The notes: generated by a model not told the origin, from the letters alone. A stretch of DNA of 64,000 nucleotides from Pseudoduganella flava (GCF_007830495.1 NZ_VLKW01000009.1:124001-188000), one strand, 5' to 3'. Shown: positions 17,647-26,718, counted from the stretch's first letter. Numbers and translations are program-made.

Positions 17647-18117
17647 ATGAATGACAAAACCGTGCACGCCAACCCCAGCAAGAACCGCACCCCGCGCCAC
17701 CGCGCCCGCGAGTTCGCGCTGCAGGGCCTGTATCAATGGCTGCTGAACAATGAACCGGCGAAGACGGTGGTGAACAACATCCGCGCCGCCCACGGCTTCG
17801 ACAAGGCGGACGGCGACTTCTTCGCGGCGCTGCTGTACGGCACGATCGAGCAATCGATCGAGTTGCGCGAAGCGTTCGCCCCGCTGGTCGACCGCGGCAT
17901 TTCTGAGCTGTCGCCGATCGAACACGCCGTGCTGCTGCTGGGCGCGTACGAGCTGAAGAACCACCCGGAAATCCCGTACCGCGTCGTCATCAACGAGGCG
18001 GTCGAGCTGACCAAGTCGTTCGGCGGCATCGACGGCCACAAGTACGTCAACGGCGTGCTGGACAAGCTGGCCCCGAAGCTGCGCGCCGACGAGGTCGCGG
18101 CGGACAAGAAGCGCTGA
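17647..18117 (+). CDS. nusB: Transcription antitermination factor NusB
   Basis: A 156-residue all-helical RNA-binding protein that works with NusE in rRNA antitermination. It begins with the family pattern RHRAREFALQGLYQWLLN and contains SPIEHAVLLLGAYELKNHPEIPYRVVINEAVELTKSFGG, typical of NusB, ending with HKYVNGVLDKLAPKLR. An ATG with AAGGAACTGAAG upstream, 17 bases after ribH, is the clear start. The ribH-nusB pairing is conserved across proteobacteria. A strong terminator follows at 18141. Confidence 0.95.
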   Translation: MNDKTVHANPSKNRTPRHRAREFALQGLYQWLLNNEPAKTVVNNIRAAHGFDKADGDFFAALLYGTIEQSIELREAFAPLVDRGISELSPIEHAVLLLGAYELKNHPEIPYRVVINEAVELTKSFGGIDGHKYVNGVLDKLAPKLRADEVAADKKR

Positions 18118-18140
18118 TATCTCTAGATAGTCGCTGCGAA

Positions 18141-18162
18141 GCCACCTCCGGGTGGCTTTTTT
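18141..18162 (+). terminator. Rho-independent terminator after nusB
   Basis: GCCACC-TCCG-GGTGGC (18141-18156) forms a six-pair GC-rich stem with a TCCG loop and is followed directly by a run of six T. It closes the ribBA-ribH-nusB unit. Confidence 0.9.
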
Positions 18163-18296
18163 GTTGCCTGAATATGGGCAGCCCGCCGAAGCGGACAGAT
18201 CCCATTTTTGGGAAACATTGCATGACAACCGGCGACTGTCCCTTGACAAGTGCGGCAGCGGCAAGGGAGCGCATACTCCTGAGTGCTGCTGTGCTC

Positions 18297-18371
18297 GTGT
18301 CCCCTGGTGCCAGGCACTAAAGGACACAGCCTCGGCAGCAATGTCCCCTCGTGCCTGGCACCAGGGGACAC
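18297..18371. repeat. 21-base perfect inverted repeat (dispersed palindrome)
   Basis: Arms at 18297-18317 and 18351-18371 are exact reverse complements (gtgtcccctggtgccaggcac and its partner) around a 33-base spacer. Each arm also contains an internal palindrome (tggtgcca). Related GTGTCC/GGGACAC elements occur at 7581-7624, 21528-21560 and 31955-32088. The set looks like a REP or BIME-type family, but no transposase lies in the window. The rest of 18163-18400 has no credible gene. Confidence 0.75.
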
Positions 18372-18403
18372 AGACTGAGCCATTCGGATCGGTTTTTCAG
18401 GCA

Positions 18404-18429
18404 ATAAAAAAGCCACCGCAAGGGTGGCT
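18404..18429 (-). terminator. Terminator of the lytic transglycosylase gene
   Basis: On the minus strand AGCCACC-loop-GGTGGCT (18411-18429) is followed by a seven-base U-run (the A-run at 18404-18410). It lies 25 bases after the stop of the gene ending at 18454. Confidence 0.85.
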
Positions 18430-18453
18430 CGGACTCTGGCAAGCGGTGGTGGG

Positions 18454-19365
18454 TTACAGGCCGGCCAGCTGGTCGTGGTTCGGGTCTTCGGCCTGCTTGG
18501 CCGTTTCCGGCTGCGGCTTCGCGCTGGCGGTCACGGTGGCCGGGGCGGGGGGCGCCGGCGGCGTGAACGTCGGCACCTTCTTGCCGGCGGAGACCTGCTT
18601 CAGGCGGCGGTATTCGGCCAGCACGCGCGAGCCGTAGCCGTCGTCCGTCTCGAAGGCGGCGGCGCCGACATAGGTTTTCAGGCCCGCTTCGACGGAGCCG
18701 CCGCGCGTCACGTAATCCTTCAGGATCAGCGAGCCGACGCGGATGTTGGCCACCGGGTTCAGCGCGGCCTGGACGCCGCCCATCTCCTGGAATTTGTCGT
18801 GGTGGACCTTCGACATCACCTGCATCAGGCCCTGCGCGCCCATCGGGCTTTCCGCGAACGGGTTCAGGCCGGATTCGATCGCCATCACGGCGAGGATCAG
18901 GAGCGGGTCCAGCTTGATCTCGCGAGCCGTCATGTAGGCGGTGGAGACCAGCATGTTGGCCGCGTCGTTGGCCACGCGGTAGCGCTTGGACAGCCAGTCC
19001 GTCACCCATTGCTGCTGCTTGCGGGTGCCCAGCAGCGCCTTTTCCTCGGCGGCGGTGAGGGGCTTGCTGTCGGCCGTGACGGACGGGGCTTCCATCAGCT
19101 CGTGCAGCGGCGGCGCCGTGACGGTAGCGACGGGTGGCAGTTGGGCCGGCTCTTCAGCCAGCGATTTGGACACCGCGCGTGCCAGGTCGGGACGGGCCCA
19201 CAGGACGGCGATGGTGACAATGGCGGTAACGCCGAAGATCGTGAAAGCGTGCTGTGCAGTGGTAAAGATGCTGCGCAAGGTGATGCGCTGCGCGCCGAAG
19301 CGCGCGACTGGTCCGGAGGCCAGCGAGCGGGCGGCAAAGGCCAACCCAGTGAAACGTGTAATCAT
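18454..19365 (-). CDS. Membrane-anchored lytic transglycosylase (SLT domain)
   Basis: A 303-residue protein with a transmembrane anchor near residues 38-58 (AFTIFGVTAIVTIAVLWA) and an SLT fold at about 130-255. The catalytic Glu is in AVMAIESGLNPFAES, followed by the family's MGAQGLMQVM and later NIRVGSLILKDYV and GLKTYVGAA. It should cleave peptidoglycan glycan strands on the periplasmic face. The C-terminal 40 residues are Pro/Ala-rich and disordered. The ATG at 19365 follows AGGGAG; a longer start at 19446 adds 27 residues with no family support. Confidence 0.88.
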   Translation of the reverse strand: MITRFTGLAFAARSLASGPVARFGAQRITLRSIFTTAQHAFTIFGVTAIVTIAVLWARPDLARAVSKSLAEEPAQLPPVATVTAPPLHELMEAPSVTADSKPLTAAEEKALLGTRKQQQWVTDWLSKRYRVANDAANMLVSTAYMTAREIKLDPLLILAVMAIESGLNPFAESPMGAQGLMQVMSKVHHDKFQEMGGVQAALNPVANIRVGSLILKDYVTRGGSVEAGLKTYVGAAAFETDDGYGSRVLAEYRRLKQVSAGKKVPTFTPPAPPAPATVTASAKPQPETAKQAEDPNHDQLAGL

Positions 19366-19838
19366 AGAACTCCCTGCAATGTCCGTAAAAGCATGCCCAC
19401 ACCGCGCGCGAACGCGTGGCACCGTAGCTGTGCAATTGCCGTGCATCAGATTTGTTTATCGTCCGCCGCCGCCGGGAAGCGCGCTTGCGGATCGCCTTCA
19501 TTGCTTGCCAGAGCTGATCTGCTTGTTGATCAGTCGCAATACAACTTTATTCGGGGAGGTAAGGCAGACGCCTTGAGAAACACTCCTTAAAATGTTATGT
19601 GGAGCCCCGACTCCGTGAATGAATGAGTGACAATGTAAGTTGGCATTTTTGCCATGTCCTCTTCAAGTAGGACGAATTGTAGAAGCCGTTTTATATCACG
19701 TCAATACTAACGAATCGCTTCTTTATAACTTTTGGATATGGTGTTGTCGCGCAGGCATTGGCAAAAACCAATAGAATCAACAACTTGTCCGGATGACTTC
19801 ACGCCCGGCGTCCAAACAGAAAAAAACGTAAAAATTGT
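19366..19838. other. AT-rich intergenic region before ubiD
   Basis: This 473-base gap has no convincing gene. The part from about 19500 to 19838 is far richer in A and T than its surroundings. Two small hairpins follow each other: TGGCA-tttt-TGCCA (19641-19654) and GTCCT-cttcaagt-AGGAC (19656-19673). The A-rich leader (aaaaaaacgtaaaaatt) just before the ubiD ATG has no Shine-Dalgarno sequence. It may hold the ubiD promoter, a long leader or a small RNA; none can be assigned from sequence alone. Confidence 0.5.
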
Positions 19839-21323
19839 ATGAAATATTCAGATCTAAGGGATTTTATTGCCCAGTTGCAAAAAAATGGCGAATTGAAGAC
19901 GATTTCGTTGCCTGTTTCGCCACATCTGGAGATGACGGAGGTGTGCGACCGCACGTTACGGGCCGGCGGGCCAGCTCTGCTGTTTCAAAATCCTACAGGT
20001 TTCGACATGCCCGTGCTGGGCAATCTGTTCGGCACGCCGCGCCGGGTGGCGCTCGGCATGGGTGCGCAGGACGTCAGTGAATTGCGCCGCATCGGCCACG
20101 TGCTGGCGCGGCTGAAGGAGCCGGAACCGCCGAAGGGTTTCAAGGACATCATGGACATGGGCTCCCTCGTCAAGGCCGTGTGGGACATGGCGCCGAAGGA
20201 GCTGCGCGGCGCGCCGTGCCAGGAGATCGTCTGGGAAGGCAATGACGTGGATCTGGGGCGCCTGCCGATCCAGCATTGCTGGCCGGGCGACGTGGCGCCG
20301 CTGATCACGTGGGGCCTCGTCATCACGAAGGGCCCGAACAAGAAGCGCCAGAACCTGGGCATCTACCGCCAGCAGGTGCTCGCCCGGAACAAGGTCATCA
20401 TGCGCTGGCTGGCGCACCGGGGCGGCGCGCTGGACTTCCGCGAGCACTGCATCCGCAATCCAGGGCAGCCTTACCCGGTCGCCGTCGCGCTGGGTGCCGA
20501 CCCCGCCACGATCCTGGGCGCCGTGACGCCGGTGCCGGACACGCTGTCCGAATACCAGTTCGCCGGGTTGCTGCGCGGCAGCCGTACCGAGCTGGTGAAG
20601 GCGATCGGCAGCGAGCTGCGCGTGCCGGCATCGGCCGAGATCGTGCTGGAAGGCCACATCTATCCGGACGAGAACCACCCGTCCGGCTACGAGCACGCGC
20701 TGGAGGGGCCGTATGGCGACCACACCGGCTATTACAATGAGCAGGACTGGTTCCCCGTCTTCACGATCGACCGCATCACGATGCGGCGCGATCCGATCTA
20801 CCACTCCACTTATACAGGCAAGCCGCCCGACGAGCCGGCCGTGCTGGGGCTGGCGCTGAACGAGGTGTTCGTGCCGCTGCTGCAGAAGCAGTTCACCGAG
20901 ATCACGGACTTCTACCTGCCGCCGGAAGGGTGCAGCTATCGGATGGCCGTGGTGCAGATCCGCAAGCAGTATGCGGGCCACGCGAAGCGGGTGATGTTCG
21001 GCGTATGGAGCTTCCTGCGCCAGTTCATGTATACCAAGTTCATCGTCGTCGTCGACGAGGACGTCGACATCCGCGACTGGAAGGAAGTGATCTGGGCGAT
21101 CACGACGCGCGTGGACCCCACCCGCGACACGACGCTGGTCGACAACACGCCGATCGACTACCTCGACTTCGCGTCGCCGATCAGCGGCCTGGGCAGCAAG
21201 ATGGGTATCGACGCCACCAATAAATGGCCGGGCGAGACGACGCGCGAGTGGGGCACGACGATCGCCATGACGCCGGAGGTGAAGCGCAAGGTGGACGACA
21301 TCTGGCAGCAGCTGGGACTGTAG
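19839..21323 (+). CDS. ubiD: UbiD, 4-hydroxy-3-polyprenylbenzoate decarboxylase
   Basis: A 494-residue decarboxylase of ubiquinone synthesis that uses prenylated FMN made by UbiX. It starts with the typical [20 protein letters not shown]. It contains [15 protein letters not shown], the cofactor and substrate region [20 protein letters not shown], and [31 protein letters not shown] with the conserved acidic catalytic residues. The length matches the family. The ATG at 19839 is fixed by homology, since the AT-rich leader has no clear ribosome site. No ubiX adjoins it in the window. Confidence 0.95.
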   Translation: MKYSDLRDFIAQLQKNGELKTISLPVSPHLEMTEVCDRTLRAGGPALLFQNPTGFDMPVLGNLFGTPRRVALGMGAQDVSELRRIGHVLARLKEPEPPKGFKDIMDMGSLVKAVWDMAPKELRGAPCQEIVWEGNDVDLGRLPIQHCWPGDVAPLITWGLVITKGPNKKRQNLGIYRQQVLARNKVIMRWLAHRGGALDFREHCIRNPGQPYPVAVALGADPATILGAVTPVPDTLSEYQFAGLLRGSRTELVKAIGSELRVPASAEIVLEGHIYPDENHPSGYEHALEGPYGDHTGYYNEQDWFPVFTIDRITMRRDPIYHSTYTGKPPDEPAVLGLALNEVFVPLLQKQFTEITDFYLPPEGCSYRMAVVQIRKQYAGHAKRVMFGVWSFLRQFMYTKFIVVVDEDVDIRDWKEVIWAITTRVDPTRDTTLVDNTPIDYLDFASPISGLGSKMGIDATNKWPGETTREWGTTIAMTPEVKRKVDDIWQQLGL

Positions 21324-21346
21324 TCGCCCTTTTTCGTGGGACGGGG

Positions 21347-21352
21347 TATAAT
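21347..21352 (+). promoter_or_regulatory. -10 box of the SRP RNA promoter
   Basis: A perfect TATAAT lies 7 bases before the predicted 5' end of the SRP RNA. No convincing -35 box is visible at the expected distance. Confidence 0.7.
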
Positions 21353-21358
21353 GACGTC

Positions 21359-21457
21359 TGGCGGGCCCCTGCGCATTGTGGCATGGTTTACCTGGTCAGG
21401 TCGGGAACGAAGCAGCCAAAGCCGTTCACCGCAAGTGCCGCAGATCAGGCTCGCCTC
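21359..21457 (+). ncRNA. ffs: Signal recognition particle RNA (4.5S)
   Basis: The highly conserved SRP core is present: GGTTTACCTGGTCAGGTC, then ggaacgaagcagccaa, the asymmetric loop and tetraloop region bound by Ffh. The 5' segment ggcgggcccctg pairs with caggctcgcc at the 3' end to close a single long hairpin of about 98 bases, the normal size for the proteobacterial RNA. The ends are estimated from this pairing. It guides membrane protein targeting with Ffh and FtsY. A -10 box precedes it and a terminator follows. Confidence 0.93.
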
Positions 21458-21471
21458 CTCATTCCAAGAAA

Positions 21472-21494
21472 AGCTGCCTCGGGCAGCTTTTTTT
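21472..21494 (+). terminator. Terminator after SRP RNA
   Basis: AGCTGCC-TCG-GGCAGCT (21472-21488) followed by a seven-base T-run. It lies about 15 bases beyond the SRP RNA. Confidence 0.88.
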
Positions 21495-21527
21495 ATGGGC
21501 GAATCGATCGCTATAACGGCTCAGCCT

Positions 21528-21560
21528 GTGTCCCTCTGGGGTCTGACCCCAGAGGGACAC
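21528..21560. repeat. Perfect 14-base-arm palindrome, GTGTCCC family
   Basis: GTGTCCCTCTGGGG (21528-21541) and CCCCAGAGGGACAC (21547-21560) are exact reverse complements around the loop tctga. It lies between the SRP terminator and a convergent gene. It shares its GTGTCCC ends with the element at 18297-18371. Confidence 0.75.
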
Positions 21561-21605
21561 GAGCTGGGCCACTCACCTACGGGAGCAGGGCGGCGATGGG
21601 CTGGC

Positions 21606-22283
21606 TCATTCGCTGTCCAGCTCCGCCTCGCGGGGCCGGACCGACACCGTCATCGCCGGGTTCTCCGCCAGCAGCGCCGCATCCGGCTTCAGGCGGATCT
21701 GCTGTTTCGCATCCGTCATATACTGTTTGGTGCCGGCCTTGGCCTGGATCGTCACCTGGGCCGGCTGGTCGAATTTCAGGACGACGGAGCGCACCGTTGG
21801 CGCGAACATCGACAGCGCGCCCGCCATCTTGCCGATCGCGGCGTTCGACTGGGCCACGCTGCCCATCAGTGCCGCGTACTGCCACTCCTTGCCGGGCGGG
21901 ACGATGGCGTTCATGCCGGGCGACACCGCCACTTTGGACTCCTTCGGCTGGTTCGTCATGATTTTCACGTCCTCGGCCAGCCATTTCGGGTTCAGCCCGA
22001 CGCGCAGATTGCCTTCGCCGTCGACCGGCAGCGCCGTGCGGCCGCCGCTGTGCACGGCCGTCAGCTGCACAGTGCGCACGTCGACGTCCTTGCTGGACGG
22101 CGTCAGGTGCACATACATGTCCAGCTTGTCGCGCTCGGCGGCGGGCAGGGCGTAGAACTTGTCCAGCCGGCTGACGTCGACGAGCTTCTTGTAAGGCACC
22201 CACTCGCGTTCGGTCTCGGCGAGGGCCATGCCTTGCAGCGCGAGCAGTGACAACAGCGACAGCAAAGGGAGGGCAGTCTTCAT
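21606..22283 (-). CDS. Exported protein of unknown function
   Basis: A 225-residue protein with a clear signal peptide (ALPLLSLLSLLALQGMALA, cut near residue 22). The mature part is rich in beta-strand-like segments (KLDMYVHLTPSSKDVDVRTVQLTAV, VRSVVLKFDQPAQVTIQAK) and has no cysteines, no membrane segment and no recognised catalytic motif. It is probably periplasmic. It is divergent from dnaX across 98 bases, with an A/T-rich gap that could carry both promoters. Not recognised as a named family. Confidence 0.8.
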   Translation of the reverse strand: MKTALPLLSLLSLLALQGMALAETEREWVPYKKLVDVSRLDKFYALPAAERDKLDMYVHLTPSSKDVDVRTVQLTAVHSGGRTALPVDGEGNLRVGLNPKWLAEDVKIMTNQPKESKVAVSPGMNAIVPPGKEWQYAALMGSVAQSNAAIGKMAGALSMFAPTVRSVVLKFDQPAQVTIQAKAGTKQYMTDAKQQIRLKPDAALLAENPAMTVSVRPREAELDSE

Positions 22284-22381
22284 TGGTATAGTTATTAAAA
22301 AGAAAAATCCCAGTGTAAGCGAACTGATGCTGCAAGGCTATTGTTGACCTCACGTGGGCTCGTCTGCGGTAAAATCCTGTC

Positions 22382-24655
22382 ATGTCCTATCAAGTCCTCG
22401 CTCGCAAATACCGTCCCCGGAACTTTGAAACGCTGGTCGGCCAGGAGCACGTCGTCCGTGCCCTGACGCATGCGCTCGGTACCGGCCGGCTGCACCACGC
22501 CTATCTGTTCACCGGCACGCGCGGGGTGGGCAAGACCACGCTGTCGCGGATCCTCGCCAAATCGCTCAACTGCACGGGCCCGGACGGCAACGGCGGCATC
22601 ACCGCCACGCCCTGCGGCGTGTGCGAGGCGTGCACGGCGATCGATGGCGGCCGCTTCGTCGACTATATAGAGATGGATGCGGCGTCGAACCGCGGCGTGG
22701 ACGAGATGGCCCAGCTGCTCGAGCAGGCGGTCTACGCCCCGACCAATGCGCGCTTCAAGGTCTACATGATCGACGAGGTGCACATGCTGACGAACCACGC
22801 GTTCAACGCGATGCTCAAGACGCTGGAAGAGCCGCCCGAACACGTGAAGTTCATCCTGGCGACGACGGACCCGCAAAAGATCCCCGTCACCGTGCTGTCG
22901 CGCTGCCTGCAGTTCAACCTGAAGCAGATGCCGCCGGGGCATATCGTCGGCCACCTGGAAAACATCCTCGGCCAGGAAGGCGTCACGTTCGAGCAGCCGG
23001 CGCTGCGCCTGCTGGCGCAAGGCGCCCACGGTTCGATGCGCGACGCGCTGTCGCTGACGGACCAGGCGATCGCCTATGCGGCCGGCGCCGTCACGCTCGA
23101 TGCCGTGCAAGGCATGCTGGGCGCGCTGGACCAGTCCTACCTGATCCGCCTGCTCGACGCGCTGGCGAACAAGGATGGCGCCGACCTGATGGCCGTGGCG
23201 GACGAGATGGCCAGCCGCAGCCTGTCGTACAACGGCGCGCTGCAGGACCTGGGCACCTTGCTGCACCGGATCGCGCTGGCGCAGACGGTGCCGGCGGCCG
23301 TGCCGGAAGACCTGCCGGAATATGCGGACATCGTCCGCCTGGCCGGCGTGTTCGATGCGGAAGAGGTGCAGCTGTATTACCAGATCGCCGTGCATGGCCG
23401 CAACGAACTGGGTCTCGCGCCTGACGAATATGCGGGCTTCTCGATGACGCTGCTGCGGATGCTGGCCTTTCGCCCCGGCGTCGGCGGCGCCGAAGGGGCG
23501 CCCGGTGGCGGTTCCGTAAACGCCCGCCCGGCGCCGGGTGCCGCGCCGGCCCGTGCCGCGATGGCGGCCGCCCGTCCGGCCGCCGCGGCCGCCGCATCAG
23601 CCATGGTGCCGGCAACGGCATCCCAGCCGGCGCCGCAACCTCCGCAAATTGCCCAGCCGGCCCCGCAGCCAGCCGCGCCGCAGGCCCCGTCGCCGGCACC
23701 GGCGCCCGCCCCGGCGGCACCCGTCCAGATGCCGGCAGCGGCACAGCCGGCACCCGCCGCGCCCCGTCCATCCGGCCCGGTGAGCCCGGCGCGGGCAGCG
23801 ATCAACGCGGCGCTCGAAGCGGCCCGCGCGGCCGCGGCCGCGCGCACCGGTGCGCGCCCGCCGATGCCGCGTCCGGGCCCGGCCGATGGCGGCGCTCCCG
23901 CAGCCACGGCGCAGGCCGCGCCGCCGGCCGTTGCGCAGGCCAAGCCGGCGCCATGGGAAGAAGCGCCGGCTGCCGGCCATGCCGAAGCGGCCGTGCTGGA
24001 AGCGCCCCCCGTCGTGCAGCCGCAGGTGCGCCAGGCGCCGCCGCCGCAGGAAGAAGACGACCTGCCGCCGTGGGTCACCGAGTTTTCCGACGACAGCGCC
24101 GTCGCGGCACCGGGCACCCAGCCCGCTCAGGGCCAGCAGGGGCAGACGGCACACGCACGCGCCGAAGCGCCGCAACAGCCTGCCGCCGCCCCGGCACGCC
24201 AGCCGGCGCCCGCCAAGGCACCCTATGCCTATGTGATCACGCCCGTCGCGGAACTGGACTGGGACGGCAACTGGCCGCTGCTGGCGGCACACCTGCCGCT
24301 GCGCGGCGTGGCGCAGCAACTGGCCACGCAGGCCGAGCTGATCGACTGCCAGATGGACGGCAACGCGGCGTTGTTCCGCCTGCGCTGCCCGATCGACACG
24401 TGGCGCACGCCCGCCAACGTCGAGAAGCTGACGGCCGCGCTGTCCGAGCGTTTCAACCGCCCCGCGCGGGTCGAGACGGAGCTGGGCCCCGTGTGGTACA
24501 CCACCGCGGCCGAGCAGCAGGCTCACCGCGAGGCGTGCCAGCGCCAGGCCGAAGACACGGTGCACAACGACCCGTTCGTCCAGGCGATGGTGCGCGAGTT
24601 CGGCGCCTTCGTCGTGCCCGGCTCGATCGTCGCGCCGATGACGCCGGCGCATTGA
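22382..24655 (+). CDS. dnaX: DNA polymerase III subunit tau (gamma/tau)
   Basis: A 757-residue clamp-loader ATPase. Walker A is GTRGVGKT (residues 45-52). A zinc module is in the CTGPD...PCGVCEAC region, a DEVH box in MIDEVHML, and the SRC sensor motif in VTVLSRCLQF. Domain III ends near residue 365. Then about 250 residues of Ala/Pro-rich linker lead to the tau-specific domain (about 625-757) that binds the polymerase and DnaB. No A-rich slippery heptamer was seen, so a frameshifted gamma product as in E. coli is not evident. It heads the dnaX-ybaB-yciI-recR run. Confidence 0.95.
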   Translation: MSYQVLARKYRPRNFETLVGQEHVVRALTHALGTGRLHHAYLFTGTRGVGKTTLSRILAKSLNCTGPDGNGGITATPCGVCEACTAIDGGRFVDYIEMDAASNRGVDEMAQLLEQAVYAPTNARFKVYMIDEVHMLTNHAFNAMLKTLEEPPEHVKFILATTDPQKIPVTVLSRCLQFNLKQMPPGHIVGHLENILGQEGVTFEQPALRLLAQGAHGSMRDALSLTDQAIAYAAGAVTLDAVQGMLGALDQSYLIRLLDALANKDGADLMAVADEMASRSLSYNGALQDLGTLLHRIALAQTVPAAVPEDLPEYADIVRLAGVFDAEEVQLYYQIAVHGRNELGLAPDEYAGFSMTLLRMLAFRPGVGGAEGAPGGGSVNARPAPGAAPARAAMAAARPAAAAAASAMVPATASQPAPQPPQIAQPAPQPAAPQAPSPAPAPAPAAPVQMPAAAQPAPAAPRPSGPVSPARAAINAALEAARAAAAARTGARPPMPRPGPADGGAPAATAQAAPPAVAQAKPAPWEEAPAAGHAEAAVLEAPPVVQPQVRQAPPPQEEDDLPPWVTEFSDDSAVAAPGTQPAQGQQGQTAHARAEAPQQPAAAPARQPAPAKAPYAYVITPVAELDWDGNWPLLAAHLPLRGVAQQLATQAELIDCQMDGNAALFRLRCPIDTWRTPANVEKLTAALSERFNRPARVETELGPVWYTTAAEQQAHREACQRQAEDTVHNDPFVQAMVREFGAFVVPGSIVAPMTPAH

Positions 24656-24684
24656 GCCGCGAATTGAGCCGCGAATTAAGCCGA
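24651..24684 (+). repeat. 12-base tandem repeat over the dnaX stop
   Basis: The unit attgagccgcga occurs twice in a row (24651-24662 and 24663-24674), followed by a degenerate third copy (attaagccga). The dnaX stop codon lies in the first unit. It is probably slippage-generated spacer sequence before ybaB. Confidence 0.7.
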
Positions 24685-24731
24685 TTACTGAGCCCCAATA
24701 AGCCATTTCAACCAATACGGAGAAACACATC

Positions 24732-25058
24732 ATGATGAAGAACCAGCTCGCCGGCCTGATGAAACAGGCGCAAGCAATGCAAGACAATATGAAGAAGGCG
24801 CAGGAGTCGCTGGCGTTGATCGAGGTGGAAGGCCAGTCCGGGGCCGGCCTCGTCAAGGTCGTGATGACCTGCAAGAACGACGTCAAGCGCGTGTCGATCG
24901 ACCCGTCGCTGCTGGCCGACGACAAGGACATGCTGGAAGACCTGGTCGCCGCCGCGTTCAACGACGCCGTGCGCAAGGCCGAGGCGACCGCCGCCGAGAA
25001 GATGAGCGGCCTGACGGCGGGCATGAACCTGCCGGCCGGCTTCAAGATGCCGTTCTGA
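24732..25058 (+). CDS. ybaB: YbaB/EbfC nucleoid-associated protein
   Basis: A 108-residue member of the YbaB/EbfC family of small dimeric DNA-binding proteins. It starts [28 protein letters not shown] and contains the conserved [30 protein letters not shown], with a final [11 protein letters not shown]. The AGAAACACATC leader holds a weak ribosome site; the first of two ATGs is used. Its place between dnaX and recR is conserved in most proteobacteria and suggests a DNA repair or replication link. Confidence 0.94.
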   Translation: MMKNQLAGLMKQAQAMQDNMKKAQESLALIEVEGQSGAGLVKVVMTCKNDVKRVSIDPSLLADDKDMLEDLVAAAFNDAVRKAEATAAEKMSGLTAGMNLPAGFKMPF

Positions 25059-25080
25059 CGGACTACCCGCGGGACACGCC

Positions 25081-25380
25081 GTGTTCATCGTCACGCTGAC
25101 GTACCTGAAGCCGAACGAGGAGATCGACAAGCTCCTCGCCGCCCATCGCGCGTTCCTGCGCGAGCAGTACGCGAACGGCATGTTCGTGATGTCCGGCCGC
25201 ATGGTGCCGCGCACCGGCGGCATCATCATCGCGCATGCGGACAGCCGCGCCGACGTGGAAGCCGTCATCGAGCTCGATCCGTTCAAGCAGGCCGGCGCGG
25301 CCAGCTATGCGATCACGGAGTTCGTGCCGACGATGGCGGCTGACGGCCTGGAAGCGTACCTGCCCGACCACCAGCCCTGA
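25081..25380 (+). CDS. YciI-like protein
   Basis: A 99-residue ferredoxin-fold protein of the YciI family: [25 protein letters not shown] at the start and [32 protein letters not shown] in the middle, with the His-Asp type polar pocket of the family. The start is GTG at 25081, 22 bases after ybaB, with only a weak ribosome site. Its TGA overlaps the recR ATG by one base. The function in this operon is not established. Confidence 0.85.
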   Translation: MFIVTLTYLKPNEEIDKLLAAHRAFLREQYANGMFVMSGRMVPRTGGIIIAHADSRADVEAVIELDPFKQAGAASYAITEFVPTMAADGLEAYLPDHQP

Positions 25381-25970
25381 TGGCGAAAGCGCTCGAATTC
25401 CTCACGGAGGCGTTGCGCCGGCTGCCCGGCGTGGGCCCGAAGTCCGCGCAGCGGATGGCGTTCCACCTGCTGCAGCACGACCGAGAGGGCGCGGCGATGC
25501 TGTCGCGCGCGTTGTACCAGGCCGTCGAGTCGGTGCACCACTGCGCGCTGTGCAATACCTTCACCGAGGCCGAGGTGTGCGAGATGTGCGCCGACGAGGC
25601 GCGCGACCGGCGCCTGCTGTGCGTCGTCGAGACGCCGGCCGACCAGATGATGATCGAGCAGACCCTGACCTACAAGGGCCTGTATTTCGTGCTGATGGGC
25701 CGCCTGTCGCCGCTGGACGGCATCGGCCCGAAGGACATCCACCTGGAAAAGCTGCTGGCCCGCGCCGCCGATGGCGTGGTGGCTGAAGTCGTGCTGGCGA
25801 CGAACTTCACCAACGAGGGCGAGGCGACGGCGCACTACATCAGCGAGATGTTGAAGGCGCGCGGCCTGCAGGTAAGCCGACTGGCGCGCGGCGTGCCGGT
25901 GGGCGGCGAGCTGGAATACGTCGACGCGGGCACGATCGCCCGCGCGATGCTGGACCGGCGCAGTACCTGA
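25380..25970 (+). CDS. recR: Recombination protein RecR
   Basis: A 196-residue protein of the RecFOR gap-repair pathway. A helix-hairpin-helix region ([19 protein letters not shown]) leads into the four-cysteine zinc finger ([16 protein letters not shown]). A Toprim domain ([31 protein letters not shown]) and a Walker B-like tail follow. The length is standard. The ATG shares a base with the preceding stop (TGATG), so translation is coupled. Confidence 0.96.
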   Translation: MAKALEFLTEALRRLPGVGPKSAQRMAFHLLQHDREGAAMLSRALYQAVESVHHCALCNTFTEAEVCEMCADEARDRRLLCVVETPADQMMIEQTLTYKGLYFVLMGRLSPLDGIGPKDIHLEKLLARAADGVVAEVVLATNFTNEGEATAHYISEMLKARGLQVSRLARGVPVGGELEYVDAGTIARAMLDRRST

Positions 25971-26038
25971 ATTACGCCGTCTGCATCACGTCGTCTGTAT
26001 CATGCCGTATGCATCACGCCTGCGGTGCGGTACGTGAA

Positions 26039-26359
26039 TCACGCCTGCGGCGTGGTGGCCTGCACCGGTGCGTCGTACACGTCCAGCACGATCCCCTCGG
26101 CCACGTCCTTGCCTTCCCATAGCTTGAACTTGGTGCCGGCCGACAGCTTGCGCGCGACGTTGGCGCGATCGAGGAACTTCACCTTCACGTCGTGCCACTG
26201 ACCGAGCGCCAGCTCCCCTTTGCCGTGTTGCAGGCGGCAGTCGAACGCTTCGCCGTCGATGACCAGCGGGCAGCTGAACGACGGACCGGGGACGGGCTGG
26301 TCGCGGCCCCCTTCGCGCTGGGTGCGGAAGCGCACCTTGATCAATGCATCGGGCTTCAT
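26039..26359 (-). CDS. Small EF-Tu domain-like beta-barrel protein
   Basis: A 106-residue protein without signal peptide. The sequence KVRFRTQREGGRDQPVPGPSFSCPLVI and later DVKVKFLDRANVARKLSAGTKFKLWEGKDVAEGIVLDVYD has the look of the C-terminal beta-barrel of elongation factor Tu (a TEEGGR-type loop, then an SAGTKFKLWEG turn). Small stand-alone proteins of this type are found next to diverse genes; their role is unknown. The ATG at 26359 has a GGAGAACACG leader on the minus strand; an ATG at 26401 would add 14 unsupported residues. Confidence 0.75.
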   Translation of the reverse strand: MKPDALIKVRFRTQREGGRDQPVPGPSFSCPLVIDGEAFDCRLQHGKGELALGQWHDVKVKFLDRANVARKLSAGTKFKLWEGKDVAEGIVLDVYDAPVQATTPQA

Positions 26360-26397
26360 CGTGTTCTCCGGTTGATGAAGTAAGTCAAAAGAGTAAG

Positions 26398-26718
26398 TCA
26401 ATGGGATGGAATTTCCGGAACCAGTCGGTCCAGCTGAGCCGTGGTGAGCAGCACGGCGCGGATGCCGCGGTCCACGACCACTTCCGCCTCAGTAGGGTAA
26501 TCTACACCAACTCGCACGCAAACGATCGTATACGGCCCATCCTCGAACGCGGTTTGCGCCATATCGGCATAGCGGATCGCCTCCAACCATGACAGGGTGA
26601 AATATTTCAAAATAATGCCCGGTGGATTGCGCAAGCACCCGTGGCGATAGCTATCCGCGAGCTCGGCCGGCCGGACAGCCCGGTACAGGTGAACGCCATG
26701 GCGGCGTGCGCTGTTCAC
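26398..26718 (-). CDS. Small ADP-ribosyltransferase-like protein, coupled to a GGDEF/EAL regulator
   Basis: A 106-residue protein starting at GTG 26718, which overlaps the stop of the upstream response regulator (GTGA, four bases). Translation is therefore very likely coupled. The pattern HLYRAVRPAELADSYRHGCL, then KYFTLSWLEAIRYADMA and GPYTIVCVRVG, resembles the start of small ADP-ribosyltransferase-like domains (xYRAVSxxELxxIxxxGxF ... KYF/WFA ... A ... I). The catalytic Glu cannot be placed with certainty. It is the third gene of a kinase/regulator/effector run. Function is inferred from pattern only; it could equally be a small regulatory partner. Confidence 0.65.
   Translation of the reverse strand: MNSARRHGVHLYRAVRPAELADSYRHGCLRNPPGIILKYFTLSWLEAIRYADMAQTAFEDGPYTIVCVRVGVDYPTEAEVVVDRGIRAVLLTTAQLDRLVPEIPSH

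Noticed and set aside
22382-24655. Programmed frameshift in dnaX producing gamma
   Set aside because: No AAAAAAG-type slippery heptamer or downstream hairpin was found in the region after domain III.
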